Origin: Bacteroidota bacterium
GTDB lineage: Bacteria > Bacteroidota > Bacteroidia > B-17B0 > Aurantibacillaceae
Direction of reading: 5' to 3'
Length of the DNA stretch: 64,000 nt
Assembly (NCBI GenBank): GCA_020403265.1
Contig: JADBXZ010000014.1
Location: 186,001-250,000, forward strand
Each line of letters starts with the position of its first letter. The first letter of the stretch is position 1. The notes below the pieces were generated by a model that worked only from the letters and a program-made list of their open reading frames with translations, did no database searches and was not told the DNA's origin. The translations under genes were made by a program, and so were the position numbers. Positions 28,566-37,143 of this stretch are shown one piece after another.

Positions 28566-29171
28566 CTATTTTGAATACAATTCGACAATCAACTGTTCCT
28601 TAATATTTTCAGGGATTTGAGAACGATCAGGGCGATTGATGAATTTGCCGCTTAAGCTTGATTTATCAAAATCTAACCAAGCGTGCTTGTTAACTGCGCC
28701 GGAAACCGAATTTGAAATAGCCTCTAATGACTTAGATTTTTCTCTAACTGCAACAACATCACCAGCTTTTAAAGTATAAGAAGGAATGTTTATTACACTA
28801 CCGTTAACTGTAATGTGAGCATGAGAAACTAACTGACGCGCCGCACGACGAGAAGGTGCAATACCTAAACGGTAAACCACGTTATCTAAACGGCTCTCGA
28901 TTAATTCTAATAACACTTCACCAGTGATACCATGTGAACGTGCAGCTTTATCGAAAATTTTAGCGAATTGCTTTTCTAAAATACCGTAAGTGTATTTTGC
29001 CTTTTGTTTTTCCTGCAATTGAATTGCGTATTCAGATTGCTTTGCACGTTTTTTGTTAACACCGTGCTGCCCCGGAGGGTAATTTTTCTTTTCTAACGCC
29101 TTATCAGGACCAAAAATTGGTTCTTTGAATTTACGGGCGATCTTTGATTTAGGACCTGTGTACCTTGCCAT
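28566..29171 (-). CDS. rpsD: 30S ribosomal protein S4
   Basis: uS4 starts assembly of the 30S body by binding 16S rRNA, and in several bacteria also represses its own operon. The 201 residues show [20 protein letters not shown], the conserved YPPGQHG, and the S4 RNA-binding domain (about 93-155, [33 protein letters not shown]). No zinc-binding cysteines are present at the N-terminus. Two hairpins lie in the 107-base gap before it, see that entry. Confidence 0.99.
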   Translation of the reverse strand: MARYTGPKSKIARKFKEPIFGPDKALEKKNYPPGQHGVNKKRAKQSEYAIQLQEKQKAKYTYGILEKQFAKIFDKAARSHGITGEVLLELIESRLDNVVYRLGIAPSRRAARQLVSHAHITVNGSVINIPSYTLKAGDVVAVREKSKSLEAISNSVSGAVNKHAWLDFDKSSLSGKFINRPDRSQIPENIKEQLIVELYSK

Positions 29172-29208
29172 TTTAAATAATTGTTTTGTTTTTGTTTTTA
29201 TTATTTAA

Positions 29209-29258
29209 GTTGAAAATCCTATAGATTATCAACTCCAATCCCAATTTTAACATTGGGA
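29209..29258 (-). promoter_or_regulatory. Tandem hairpins in the rpsK-rpsD gap (possible S4 control leader)
   Basis: On the transcript the first hairpin is TCCCAAT (29258-29252) with ATTGGGA (29245-29239) and a 6-base loop. The second is GTTGA (29233-29229) with TCAAC (29213-29209), extended by AAT/ATT inside. Neither has a T run after it in the minus direction, so they are not ordinary terminators. The position, just before the S4 gene, suggests a control leader, but this is inference. Confidence 0.4.
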
Positions 29259-29278
29259 CGGCTTTTTTTATTTTTTAA

Positions 29279-29689
29279 TTAAACGCGACGACGTTTAGGA
29301 GGACGACAACCGTTGTGCGGCATTGGAGTTATATCCATGATCTCAGTCACTTCAATTCCAGATGCAGCAATAGAACGGATTGCACTTTCTCTTCCACCAC
29401 CCGGGCCTTTTACAAATACTTTTACTTTGCGTAAACCAAAGTCAAAAGCTACTTTACTGCAATCTGTTGCAGCCATTTGAGCAGCATAAGGTGTATTTTT
29501 CTTAGAACCACGGAAACCCATTTTACCCGCACTGCTCCAAGAAATTACTTGTCCTGCAGTATTAGTTAAAGAGATAATGATGTTGTTAAATGTTGCATTG
29601 ATGTGCGCTTCGCCGGTAGCTTCAACTTTTACAGTACGTTTGCGTGCTGCTGCTTTAGCGTTGTTAGCTGCTGATGCTTGTTTTGCCAT
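29279..29689 (-). CDS. rpsK: 30S ribosomal protein S11
   Basis: uS11 forms part of the 30S platform and contacts mRNA near the E site. The 136 residues have a basic N-terminus, then [20 protein letters not shown], the conserved [14 protein letters not shown], the block [20 protein letters not shown] and the terminal [15 protein letters not shown]. It follows rpsM by 29 bases. Length is normal. Confidence 0.99.
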   Translation of the reverse strand: MAKQASAANNAKAAARKRTVKVEATGEAHINATFNNIIISLTNTAGQVISWSSAGKMGFRGSKKNTPYAAQMAATDCSKVAFDFGLRKVKVFVKGPGGGRESAIRSIAASGIEVTEIMDITPMPHNGCRPPKRRRV

Positions 29690-29718
29690 TTTATATTCTT
29701 AATGTATTATTTTAATTA

Positions 29719-30096
29719 TTATTTAGCTGCCATTTTCTTGTTGGCGATTGTTTTACGCTTACCTTTACGAGTACGAGCGTTTGTTTTAGTACGTTGACCA
29801 CGTAATGGTAATCCATTACGGTGACGGATACCACGGTAAGAGTTGATGTCAACTAAACGTTTGATATTCAATTGTACTTCTGAACGTAAAGCACCTTCTA
29901 CTTTAAATCCATTATTAATTAAATTACGGATTGCATTTTGCTCATCATCTGTCCATTCGCTAACTTTTTTATCATGATGAATACCAGACTCATCTAATAT
30001 TTTTTTAGCTCGGCTTGGGCCAATGCCATAAATGTAGGTCAAGCCTATTACTCCTCTTTTATTCTTAGGTAAATCAATACCAGCTATACGTGCCAT
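29719..30096 (-). CDS. rpsM: 30S ribosomal protein S13
   Basis: uS13 sits at the head of the 30S subunit and bridges to the 50S subunit and P-site tRNA. The 125 residues show [20 protein letters not shown], the helix-hairpin-helix [16 protein letters not shown], and the end block [20 protein letters not shown] followed by [10 protein letters not shown]. It follows rpmJ by 38 bases. Confidence 0.99.
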   Translation of the reverse strand: MARIAGIDLPKNKRGVIGLTYIYGIGPSRAKKILDESGIHHDKKVSEWTDDEQNAIRNLINNGFKVEGALRSEVQLNIKRLVDINSYRGIRHRNGLPLRGQRTKTNARTRKGKRKTIANKKMAAK

Positions 30097-30134
30097 TTTT
30101 CTTTATAATTTTTTAAAGGTTTGCAAAGATAAAA

Positions 30135-30251
30135 TTATTTTTGTCTTTGTTTAAATTTTGGATTCTTTTTGTTAATTACGTACAATTTTCCTTTACGACG
30201 CACTATTTTGCAATCTGCGCTTCTTTTTTTTATGGATGCTCTTACTTTCAT
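30135..30251 (-). CDS. rpmJ: 50S ribosomal protein L36 (zinc-free form)
   Basis: A 38-codon gene between infA and rpsM encodes [20 protein letters not shown] followed by [18 protein letters not shown]. bL36 stabilises the base of the L7/L12 stalk region of the 50S subunit. The zinc-binding form has three Cys and one His; here only C14 remains (positions 11, 27 and 32 are S, N and F), so this is the C-minus form usual in Bacteroidota. The ATG is at 30251 and the TAA at 30137-30135. Confidence 0.97.
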   Translation of the reverse strand: MKVRASIKKRSADCKIVRRKGKLYVINKKNPKFKQRQK

Positions 30252-30343
30252 TTTTTCTTAATTTAAAAGGTAAAATTTAAAATTTAAAAGATTGCAACTC
30301 AATCAACTTTTAATTTTTAACTTTTTAGTTAATTAATTAGTTT

Positions 30344-30562
30344 CTATTTATATCTGAACGTTATTCTTGCTTTTGTTAAGTCATAGGGGCTCATTTCTAA
30401 CTTCACCTTGTCTCCTGTTAAAATTTTAATATAATGCATTCTCATCTTACCTGAAATGTGTGCGATAACAATATGTCCGTTTTCAAGTTCAACACGAAAC
30501 ATTGCATTACTTAATGCTTCCACAATTGTTCCATCAACTTCTATATTTGCCTGTTTACCCAT
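30344..30562 (-). CDS. infA: Translation initiation factor IF-1
   Basis: IF-1 occupies the A site of the 30S subunit during initiation. The 72 residues form an S1-like OB fold: [20 protein letters not shown], then [37 protein letters not shown] in the family pattern. It begins 6 bases after secY ends. No map (methionine aminopeptidase) or adk gene lies between secY and infA, unlike in several other phyla. Confidence 0.99.
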   Translation of the reverse strand: MGKQANIEVDGTIVEALSNAMFRVELENGHIVIAHISGKMRMHYIKILTGDKVKLEMSPYDLTKARITFRYK

Positions 30563-30568
30563 TTCTTA

Positions 30569-31900
30569 TTAGCCTTGTTGAACCATCATTGCGTTAGCTC
30601 CTCTACCTTTAATCCTTCCACTCTTCATTAAACCATCATAATGACGATTTAATAAATATGTTTCAATTTGTTGTAAGGTATCCAACACAACACCAACTAA
30701 AATTAATAATGAAGTTCCACCGTAAAAATCAGCAAATGAAGAGTTAACACCAATCTTCTCGGCAAATGCAGGCATAACTGCTACAGCGGCCAAGAAAAGT
30801 GAACCAGGCAACGTAATTCTGCTCATTACCTGATCAATAAATTCTGCTGTTTTTTTACCAGGCTTAACTCCAGGAATAAAACCACCATTACGTTTCATAT
30901 CATCAGCTAACTGGTTAGGATTAACCATAATTGCTGTGTAGAAATAAGTAAATACGATGATTAAAATTGCGAAAATGAAGTTATACCAGAAGCCATAACG
31001 TTGAGAGAAAATACCGGCTGAATTTGCTGAGAAATTAGCAAAAACAGTAGGAATAAACATAATTGCTTGAGCAAAGATGATTGGCATTACACCCGCTGCA
31101 TTAACCTTTAAAGGAATGTACTGACGTACACCGCCATATTGTTTGTTCCCTACAATCTTCTTGGCAAACTGAACAGGTATTCTTCTTGTACCTTGCACTA
31201 ACATAATAGAACCAACTATTACAAGTAATAGGATAACAATTTCAATTAAGAAAATGATTAAACCACCATTACCTGACATGCGAGACTGAATTTCTGCACT
31301 AAACGCGAAAGGTAAACGAGAAATAATACCAATCATAATGATTAATGAAATACCATTTCCCAAACCTTTATCGGTAATCCTCTCCCCTAACCACATTACA
31401 AACATAGTTCCTGTAATAAGGATGAAAATCGTTTGAATCCACCAAATAGTTGACAAATCAGTAAAAGCTGTTGGTGCTGTAGACTTAATAGAAGCAATGT
31501 AACCAGGCGCCTGCACCGCAGTTACACCAATGGTTAAAAAGCGGGTATATTGGTTTATCTTTTTTCTTCCACTTTCACCTTCACGTTGAAGCTTTTGAAA
31601 ATAAGGCACTGCCATACCCAATAACTGAATAATAATGGAAGCAGTAATGTAAGGCATAATACCTAAGCCAAAAATGGAAGCTCTTGAGAAAGCTCCACCG
31701 GCAAACATATTAATTAAACCCACAATGCCACCGCCATCACCCTTATTGGTTGATTTAGCAAGTACATCCGTGTCTACACCCGGTAATACCACATATGAGC
31801 CCAATCGATAGATTAAAACCAAGCCAAGCGTAACAATAATACGTTGGCGTAGTTCTTGGATTGACCATATGTTACGAAGTGTATCTAAAAAACGTTTCAT
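30569..31900 (-). CDS. secY: Protein translocase subunit SecY
   Basis: SecY is the channel of the general secretion pathway in the inner membrane; all signal-peptide proteins in this window depend on it. The 443 residues contain ten membrane segments, with signatures such as GLGIMPYITASIIIQLL (segment 2), TDKGLGNGISLIIMIGI (segment 4), and PGVKPGKKTAEFIDQVMSRI in the late cytoplasmic loop that contacts the ribosome and SecA. It follows rplO after 3 bases. Confidence 0.99.
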   Translation of the reverse strand: MKRFLDTLRNIWSIQELRQRIIVTLGLVLIYRLGSYVVLPGVDTDVLAKSTNKGDGGGIVGLINMFAGGAFSRASIFGLGIMPYITASIIIQLLGMAVPYFQKLQREGESGRKKINQYTRFLTIGVTAVQAPGYIASIKSTAPTAFTDLSTIWWIQTIFILITGTMFVMWLGERITDKGLGNGISLIIMIGIISRLPFAFSAEIQSRMSGNGGLIIFLIEIVILLLVIVGSIMLVQGTRRIPVQFAKKIVGNKQYGGVRQYIPLKVNAAGVMPIIFAQAIMFIPTVFANFSANSAGIFSQRYGFWYNFIFAILIIVFTYFYTAIMVNPNQLADDMKRNGGFIPGVKPGKKTAEFIDQVMSRITLPGSLFLAAVAVMPAFAEKIGVNSSFADFYGGTSLLILVGVVLDTLQQIETYLLNRHYDGLMKSGRIKGRGANAMMVQQG

Positions 31901-31903
31901 ATA

Positions 31904-32353
31904 TTATTTTACTTGTGTTGCTACACCACCTTTAGCTTCGATTGCAGCTTTTGCTGTTGCTGTAAAGGCTTGTACTTTAACATCTACTTTTGATTTTAAT
32001 TCACCGCGACCTAAGATTTTAACTTGGTCGTTTTTGCTTGCTAAACCATTTTTAATTAGTGTATCACAAGTAATTTCAGTTACCTTTAATTTTTCAACTA
32101 AGGATTGAATAGCGTCGAGGTTGATGCCACGGTATTCAACACGATTAATATTTTTGAAACCAAACTTAGGTAAACGACGTTGCAATGGCATTTGACCACC
32201 TTCGAAACCACGCTTAGAAGAGTGACCCGAACGTGATTGCGCACCTTTATGACCACGCGTAGCAGTTCCACCACCACCTGAACCTTGTCCACGGCCACGA
32301 CGGAAATTTGACTTTACTGAACCTTTTGCAGGTTTTAATCCATTTAATTTCAT
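31904..32353 (-). CDS. rplO: 50S ribosomal protein L15
   Basis: uL15 is a late-assembly 23S rRNA-binding protein. The 149 residues open with MKLNGLKPAKGSVKSNFRRG followed by a Gly-rich basic arm (GRGQGSGGGGTATRGHKGAQ), and have a globular C-terminal half with GFKNINRVEYRGINLDAIQ. It lies between rpmD (2 bases) and secY (3 bases), in standard spc order. Confidence 0.99.
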   Translation of the reverse strand: MKLNGLKPAKGSVKSNFRRGRGQGSGGGGTATRGHKGAQSRSGHSSKRGFEGGQMPLQRRLPKFGFKNINRVEYRGINLDAIQSLVEKLKVTEITCDTLIKNGLASKNDQVKILGRGELKSKVDVKVQAFTATAKAAIEAKGGVATQVK

Positions 32354-32355
32354 TC

Positions 32356-32535
32356 TTAACTATTTTCTACTTTTAATAAATGTTCAACTTTTTTAATCAT
32401 GCCAGAAATAGCAGGATTAACTTCCTTTTCAACGGTTTGTAATGTTTTTCTTAAACCTAAAGCACTTAATGTAGCTCTTTGAGCCGGTGTGCGTTTTGAT
32501 GCACTTTTTACTAATGTAATTTTAACTTTACTCAT
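32356..32535 (-). CDS. rpmD: 50S ribosomal protein L30
   Basis: A 59-codon gene between rpsE and rplO begins at the ATG at 32535 and reads MSKVKITLVKSASKRTPAQR, then ATLSALGLRKTLQTVEKEVN, ending VEHLLKVENS. uL30 binds 23S rRNA at the base of the 50S subunit. The pattern KITLVKSxxxR…ALGLRK is diagnostic. Its stop is 2 bases before rplO. Confidence 0.97.
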   Translation of the reverse strand: MSKVKITLVKSASKRTPAQRATLSALGLRKTLQTVEKEVNPAISGMIKKVEHLLKVENS

Positions 32536-32550
32536 GATTTAGGATTTTTA

Positions 32551-33069
32551 TTAACCGTTAAATACTCTGTCTAATTTAATACCGCGTTGTTGAGAAACAG
32601 TAATAGGATCTCTCATTTTCATTAAAGCATCTAAAGTTGCTTTAACCACATTATGAGGATTACTGCTACCTTTTGATTTAGCTAATACATCAGTAATTCC
32701 AACACTTTCCAATACTGCACGCATCGCACCACCAGCAATTACACCAGTACCGTGAGCAGCAGGCTTTAAAAATACTCTAGCTCCACCAAACTTACCTTCC
32801 TGTGGATGAGGCACGGTACCGTTTAAAACAGCAACTTTTACTAAGCTTTTCTTAGCGTCCTCTATACCTTTGGTAATTGCATCAGTTACCTCGTTAGCTT
32901 TACCTAAGCCCTGACCGATCACACCTTTTTCGTTTCCTACAACCACAATGGCTGCAAAACTAAAGTGACGACCACCCTTGGTAACTTTAGTTACACGTTG
33001 AACGGCAACTAATTTATCTTTTAATTCTATTTCGCTTGATTTAACGCGTTTTACTACTTCTTTCGACAT
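32551..33069 (-). CDS. rpsE: 30S ribosomal protein S5
   Basis: uS5 lines the mRNA entry channel and affects decoding accuracy. The 172 residues contain the double-stranded RNA-binding-like domain ([20 protein letters not shown], about 18-37) and the C-terminal domain with [19 protein letters not shown]. It follows rplR by 12 bases. Length is typical. Confidence 0.99.
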   Translation of the reverse strand: MSKEVVKRVKSSEIELKDKLVAVQRVTKVTKGGRHFSFAAIVVVGNEKGVIGQGLGKANEVTDAITKGIEDAKKSLVKVAVLNGTVPHPQEGKFGGARVFLKPAAHGTGVIAGGAMRAVLESVGITDVLAKSKGSSNPHNVVKATLDALMKMRDPITVSQQRGIKLDRVFNG

Positions 33070-33081
33070 TTGAATATTTTT

Positions 33082-33438
33082 TTAGAATTTTAAACCACCT
33101 TCGCGAGCACCTTCGGCTAACGATTTAATACGACCATGGTATAAAAAACCATTACGATCAAATACAACCTCATTAATGCCTGTTGCTAATGCTTTTTCAG
33201 CTACCAATTTACCAACCAATTTAGCTTTTTCTATTTTGGTAACTTTTGCGCTTGCTACAGACTTATCGTTAGAACCAACTGCCAATAGAGTTTTACCGGC
33301 TTTGTCATCCACCAATTGCGCATAAATTTCTGCATTACTGCGGTAAACATTTAAGCGAGGGGCTGAAGCCGAACCCTTTAATTTTTTGCGCAGCTTCAAT
33401 TTTATTTTTGTTCTTCTTTCTTGTTTATTAAGTGCCAT
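33082..33438 (-). CDS. rplR: 50S ribosomal protein L18
   Basis: uL18 carries 5S rRNA into the 50S subunit with L5. The 118 residues show the basic N-terminus ([20 protein letters not shown]), then [19 protein letters not shown] and the end block [20 protein letters not shown] followed by AREGGLKF. It is placed between rplF and rpsE as usual. Confidence 0.99.
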   Translation of the reverse strand: MALNKQERRTKIKLKLRKKLKGSASAPRLNVYRSNAEIYAQLVDDKAGKTLLAVGSNDKSVASAKVTKIEKAKLVGKLVAEKALATGINEVVFDRNGFLYHGRIKSLAEGAREGGLKF

Positions 33439-33475
33439 CTTTCTTATTTTTTAAGATGATTTACAATTTATTTAA

Positions 33476-34030
33476 TTATTTTTTAGATGCCGATTTACCA
33501 GCCTTACGACGTAATACCTCACCGGTAAACTTAATACCTTTGCCTTTGTACGGCTCTGGCTTACGTAAGCTACGGATTTTTGAAGCAACCAATCCAATCA
33601 ATTGCTTATCTGCGCTTTCTAAAACTATTTTTGGATTCTGACCTTTTTCAGAACTTGTGGTAACTTTTACTTCTGCAGGTAATTCAAATGTAATATTATG
33701 AGAATAACCTAAAGCTAACTCCAACAATTGACCTTTGTTACTAGCACGGTAACCTACACCTACTAATTCTTGCTCGGTTTTGTATCCTTCGCTCACACCT
33801 TTAACCATGTTAGCGATTAAAGCGCGGTACAAACCATGCAAAGAACGGTGACGTTTTTGATCAGTTGGGCGAGTAACATTAACTATTCCGTTATCTACAC
33901 TTACTGTAATATCTAAATCTACTTTTTGAGTTAAGGTACCTTTAGCACCTTTAACTGTAACTAAACCATTGTTAACTGTTACATCAACACCATTTGGTAA
34001 AGTAATTGGGGCTTTTCCTATACGTGACAT
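33476..34030 (-). CDS. rplF: 50S ribosomal protein L6
   Basis: uL6 lies near the factor-binding site of the 50S subunit. The 184 residues open with MSRIGKAPITLPNGVDVTVN and close with the family signature KPEPYKGKGIKFTGEVLRRK. A purine-rich AGAGGAG lies about 10 bases before the ATG, a partial Shine-Dalgarno, unusual for this genome. It follows rpsH by 23 bases. Confidence 0.99.
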   Translation of the reverse strand: MSRIGKAPITLPNGVDVTVNNGLVTVKGAKGTLTQKVDLDITVSVDNGIVNVTRPTDQKRHRSLHGLYRALIANMVKGVSEGYKTEQELVGVGYRASNKGQLLELALGYSHNITFELPAEVKVTTSSEKGQNPKIVLESADKQLIGLVASKIRSLRKPEPYKGKGIKFTGEVLRRKAGKSASKK

Positions 34031-34053
34031 GTTTTACTTCTCCTCTCTTTTAA

Positions 34054-34452
34054 TTATGAAATATAACATAAAACCTCGCCACCAACATTTAATTTCTTAG
34101 CTTCTTTATCAGTAATAATACCTTTAGAAGTAGAAATAATGGCAATACCTAATCCGTTTAAAACCCTTGGCATTGTATCAACGCCAGAGTATTTTCTTAA
34201 ACCTGGTTTAGAAACTCTGTCTAAACTGGTAATAGCCGGTTTTTTTGTTACTGGATGATATTTTAAGGCTATTTTAATTGAACCTTGCTTATTAACTGTA
34301 TCTTCAAACTTGTAATTTAAGATATAGCCTTTTTCAAAAAGAATCTTGGTGATTTCTTTTTTTAAGTTGGAGGCAGGAACCTCTACAACCCTGTGATTTG
34401 CCTTAATTGCGTTACGTACACGCGTAAGGTAGTCTGATATTGTATCTGTCAT
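34054..34452 (-). CDS. rpsH: 30S ribosomal protein S8
   Basis: uS8 binds the central domain of 16S rRNA and, in E. coli, represses the spc operon. The 132 residues show [20 protein letters not shown] and the end [20 protein letters not shown] followed by the conserved GGEVLCYIS. Unlike its neighbours it has a 116-base upstream gap with a strong promoter (34522-34552) and a hairpin of AATAATT/AATTATT at 34487-34509, so S8 and the genes after it can be transcribed separately. Confidence 0.99.
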   Translation of the reverse strand: MTDTISDYLTRVRNAIKANHRVVEVPASNLKKEITKILFEKGYILNYKFEDTVNKQGSIKIALKYHPVTKKPAITSLDRVSKPGLRKYSGVDTMPRVLNGLGIAIISTSKGIITDKEAKKLNVGGEVLCYIS

Positions 34453-34521
34453 TTTTTTAGGTTTATATGTTATCCCGCTAATGCAGAATAATTATATTAA
34501 ACAATTATTTTTTTAAGGGCG

Positions 34522-34552
34522 CAAATATACGATTATTTACAATCCCTTGCAA
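34522..34552 (-). promoter_or_regulatory. Internal promoter before rpsH
   Basis: On the minus strand TTG (34552-34550), a 20-base spacer and TATATTTG (34529-34522) match the Bacteroidota promoter consensus fully. It lies between rpsN and rpsH, inside the spc operon, and would give a leader of about 65 bases that contains a 7-bp AT-rich hairpin. Confidence 0.65.
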
Positions 34553-34568
34553 GTTATTTTATTTTATT

Positions 34569-34838
34569 TTACCAGCTTGCCTTGGTAACGCCTGGTATTA
34601 AACCAAACAATGCCATTTCTCTGAAGGTAACACGGCTAACTCCGAAGGTACTCATGTACCCACGAGGGCGTCCTGTTAACTTACAACGGTTACGTAAACG
34701 AACTTTACAAGAATTCTTTGGTAAAGTTTGTAACTCATCCCATTTTCCTTCTTTTTTAAGTTGTTCGCGTTTGGCTGCGTACTTAGCTACTAGTTTTGCC
34801 CTTTTAACTTCGCGGGCTTTCATTGATTCTTTTGCCAT
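34569..34838 (-). CDS. rpsN: 30S ribosomal protein S14 (zinc-free form)
   Basis: uS14 sits in the 30S head. At 89 residues this is the longer form: [20 protein letters not shown], then [20 protein letters not shown] and the end [18 protein letters not shown]. The zinc-binding short form (about 61 residues with two CxxC pairs) is not present here. It starts 9 bases after rplE. Its stop is followed by an internal promoter gap. Confidence 0.99.
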   Translation of the reverse strand: MAKESMKAREVKRAKLVAKYAAKREQLKKEGKWDELQTLPKNSCKVRLRNRCKLTGRPRGYMSTFGVSRVTFREMALFGLIPGVTKASW

Positions 34839-34847
34839 TTGATCTTT

Positions 34848-35408
34848 TTATTTCTTTTTAAATGGAATTCCAAATTCTGTTAATAAAGCATGTGCTTCTT
34901 TGTCTGTTGGTGCAGAAGTTACAAAAGTAATATCCATACCTGTAATTTTGCTAACTTTATCGATATCAATTTCAGGGAATATGATTTGTTCAGTAACACC
35001 AAATGTGTAGTTACCGTTTCCATCAAATCCTTTATCGTTTACACCTTTAAAATCGCGGATACGTGGCAATGCAGATGCAATTAAACGATCTAAAAATTCG
35101 TACATTTTATCGCCGCGCAATGTTACTCGAACGCCCACAGCTACACCTTTGCGTAATTTAAAGTTAGAGATATCTTTTGTAGAATAAGTTGGGACAGCCT
35201 TTTGACCAGTAATTGTAGTCATTTCTTTTACAGCTGATTCAATTAATTTTTTATCCGAAACAGCATCACCAATACCTTGATTGATACAAATCTTTTGCAA
35301 TTTAGGTACTTGCATAGGTGATTTGTATTGAAATTGCTTTTTCAATGCAGGAATAACATCTGCCTTATATTTCGTTTTTAAGCGGGGTTGATAAGTTGTT
35401 GTTGCCAT
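34848..35408 (-). CDS. rplE: 50S ribosomal protein L5
   Basis: uL5 binds 5S rRNA and contacts P-site tRNA. The 186 residues include [20 protein letters not shown], the block [20 protein letters not shown], and [19 protein letters not shown]. The start codon shares one base with the rplX stop (TAATG), and a nine-base full Shine-Dalgarno (AAAGGAGGT, 35426-35418) lies 9 bases before it inside the rplX coding sequence. Such a strong site is exceptional in this window. Confidence 0.99.
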   Translation of the reverse strand: MATTTYQPRLKTKYKADVIPALKKQFQYKSPMQVPKLQKICINQGIGDAVSDKKLIESAVKEMTTITGQKAVPTYSTKDISNFKLRKGVAVGVRVTLRGDKMYEFLDRLIASALPRIRDFKGVNDKGFDGNGNYTFGVTEQIIFPEIDIDKVSKITGMDITFVTSAPTDKEAHALLTEFGIPFKKK

Positions 35409-35725
35409 TATTTAATTACCTCCTTTGTTTTTTTAGATATACGAACCAATTTGTTGGTTTTCTCATCTAATTTACGACCTACTCTTACTGTTTTACCATC
35501 AACTAGTAACATTAAATTAGAAAGATGAATAGAACCTTCCTTTTTAACAATACCACCATTAGTGTTTTTTGCATTCGGTTTTTCGCTTTTGCTAACTAGG
35601 TTCACACCCTCAACCGTTGCACGATTTTTCTTAATGTCGATACTTAAAATTTTACCTTGAGAACCTCTTGATTCTCCTGATATAACCTTAACGGTATCGC
35701 CTTTTTTTAATTTTAATTTTGCCAT
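35408..35725 (-). CDS. rplX: 50S ribosomal protein L24
   Basis: uL24 is an early assembly protein at the tunnel exit. The 105 residues contain the KOW motif ([20 protein letters not shown]) and the block [20 protein letters not shown]. Its last codons, for K-E-V-I-K, also form the Shine-Dalgarno of rplE. It follows rplN by 19 bases. Confidence 0.99.
   Translation of the reverse strand: MAKLKLKKGDTVKVISGESRGSQGKILSIDIKKNRATVEGVNLVSKSEKPNAKNTNGGIVKKEGSIHLSNLMLLVDGKTVRVGRKLDEKTNKLVRISKKTKEVIK
35418..35426 (-). promoter_or_regulatory. Extended Shine-Dalgarno of rplE
   Basis: AAAGGAGGT on the minus strand is complementary over nine bases to the usual 3' end of 16S rRNA (ACCTCCTTT) and is spaced 9 bases from the rplE ATG. 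Most other starts in the window have only AT-rich sequence there, as is typical for Bacteroidota. Confidence 0.7.
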
Positions 35726-35744
35726 TTCTAATACAATTTTTTAA

Positions 35745-36113
35745 TTATAGCACTTCAGGTGCCAATGAAATGATTTTCATAAATGATTTATCGCGTAATT
35801 CACGAGCTACAGGGCCGAAAATACGTGTTCCGCGGATTTCATCAGTTGCATTTAATAACACTACTGCGTTATCATCGAAACGGATATATGATCCATCGGC
35901 ACGTCTGATTTCTTTTTTCGTGCGAACAATTACTGCTTTACTTACAGTTCCTTTTTTTACGTTACCGCTAGGTAATGCATGTTTTACGGTTACCACCACT
36001 TTATCTCCAATAGAAGCATAACGCTTTCTTGTACCACCTAACACGCGAATAACTAACACCTCTTTAGCGCCGCTATTATCTGCTACTGTTAATCTTGACT
36101 CGTTTTGTACCAT
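35745..36113 (-). CDS. rplN: 50S ribosomal protein L14
   Basis: uL14 forms intersubunit bridges with 16S rRNA. The 122 residues open with [20 protein letters not shown] and contain [20 protein letters not shown] and the end [20 protein letters not shown]. Length is exactly typical. Confidence 0.99.
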   Translation of the reverse strand: MVQNESRLTVADNSGAKEVLVIRVLGGTRKRYASIGDKVVVTVKHALPSGNVKKGTVSKAVIVRTKKEIRRADGSYIRFDDNAVVLLNATDEIRGTRIFGPVARELRDKSFMKIISLAPEVL

Positions 36114-36144
36114 TTTTAATTTTTATTTTAATGCGATTAACAAA

Positions 36145-36399
36145 TTATTTAACTTTTTCAATCACTTCAACTAAACGCCAGTTTTTAGTTTTACTTAACG
36201 GGCGAGTTTCTTGAATTTTTACAGTATCACCAATGCTGCACTCATTTTTTTCATCGTGAGCCACAAACGTAGATGTTTGGTTTAAGAATTTACCGTATTT
36301 TGGATGCTTAACTTTACGCATCACAGCAACTACAATGCTTTTATCCATTTTGTTGCTCTTTACAATTCCTATTTTTTCTTTTCTTAAATTTCTTTCCAT
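36145..36399 (-). CDS. rpsQ: 30S ribosomal protein S17
   Basis: uS17 is a primary 16S rRNA-binding OB-fold protein. The 84 residues show [39 protein letters not shown] and the family end [20 protein letters not shown]. It starts 9 bases after rpmC ends. Confidence 0.99.
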   Translation of the reverse strand: MERNLRKEKIGIVKSNKMDKSIVVAVMRKVKHPKYGKFLNQTSTFVAHDEKNECSIGDTVKIQETRPLSKTKNWRLVEVIEKVK

Positions 36400-36408
36400 G
36401 ACTCAAAA

Positions 36409-36609
36409 TTATTTTTTTGCTGCATTTTTACGTTTACTCACTTCCGTTAACATACGTGCAATAGCTCTTCTATCTGTTCGTATTTTTGCAGGATTCTCAA
36501 CCGGTGATATTGCCTGATTTAGTTTAATTTTATTTAAAGCTAATTTGCCTTCACTAACTTTTTCGTTAAGTTCGGCGTCGCTTAAACTGATGATTTCTTT
36601 ATTTTTCAT
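36409..36609 (-). CDS. rpmC: 50S ribosomal protein L29
   Basis: uL29 is a small helical protein at the tunnel exit, part of the docking site for SRP and trigger factor. The 66 residues show the helix pair ISLSDAELNEKVSEGKLALN and the signature NPAKIRTDRRAIARMLTEVS. An 83-base gap separates it from rplP, with a -7-like TAATTTTG but no clear -33. Confidence 0.98.
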   Translation of the reverse strand: MKNKEIISLSDAELNEKVSEGKLALNKIKLNQAISPVENPAKIRTDRRAIARMLTEVSKRKNAAKK

Positions 36610-36692
36610 TTTTTACTTTTTTACTTACTTCTTTTATTCAAAAGTTGTAACCAAAATTAACTAAAGTAACGGTTTTAATTAAAATGATTAGC

Positions 36693-37118
36693 TTATACGG
36701 TTTCTACGTAATCTCTTCTAACAATGAATTTTGTAACAATTGGTAATTTTTGAGCTGCTAAACGTAAAGCTTCTTTTGCAGTTTCTAAAGGAACACCTTC
36801 AGCTTCAAACAAAATTCTACCACGTTTAACAGGAGCCATCCAATATTCCGGAGCACCTTTACCTTTACCCATACGTACCTCAGCTGGTTTAGCTGTAACA
36901 GGACGATCAGGGAAAATGCGAATCCATACCTGACCTTCACGTTTCATATGACGTGTAAGAGCCTGACGAGCAGATTCGATTTGACGAGCAGTCATACGAC
37001 ACTCGTCCATTGCTTTAATACCAAATGAACCAAAAGCTAACTCATAGCCACGCTTTGCGTCGCCTTTGATTTTCATTTTATGTGATTTTCTATATTTACT
37101 TCTTTTCGGTTGTAACAT
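36693..37118 (-). CDS. rplP: 50S ribosomal protein L16
   Basis: uL16 helps position A-site tRNA and is added late in 50S assembly. The 141 residues open with [20 protein letters not shown] and contain [20 protein letters not shown] and [20 protein letters not shown], including the arginine of the PEVRMGKG stretch that is hydroxylated in some bacteria. It follows rpsC by 25 bases. Confidence 0.99.
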   Translation of the reverse strand: MLQPKRSKYRKSHKMKIKGDAKRGYELAFGSFGIKAMDECRMTARQIESARQALTRHMKREGQVWIRIFPDRPVTAKPAEVRMGKGKGAPEYWMAPVKRGRILFEAEGVPLETAKEALRLAAQKLPIVTKFIVRRDYVETV

Positions 37119-37143
37119 GACCTTAATTTTTTATTCGTTAAAA

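Noticed and set aside
29239-29258. Hairpin before rpsD as a transcription terminator
   Set aside because: It lacks a T run in the direction of transcription, and the operon continues through rpsD, rpoA and rplQ.
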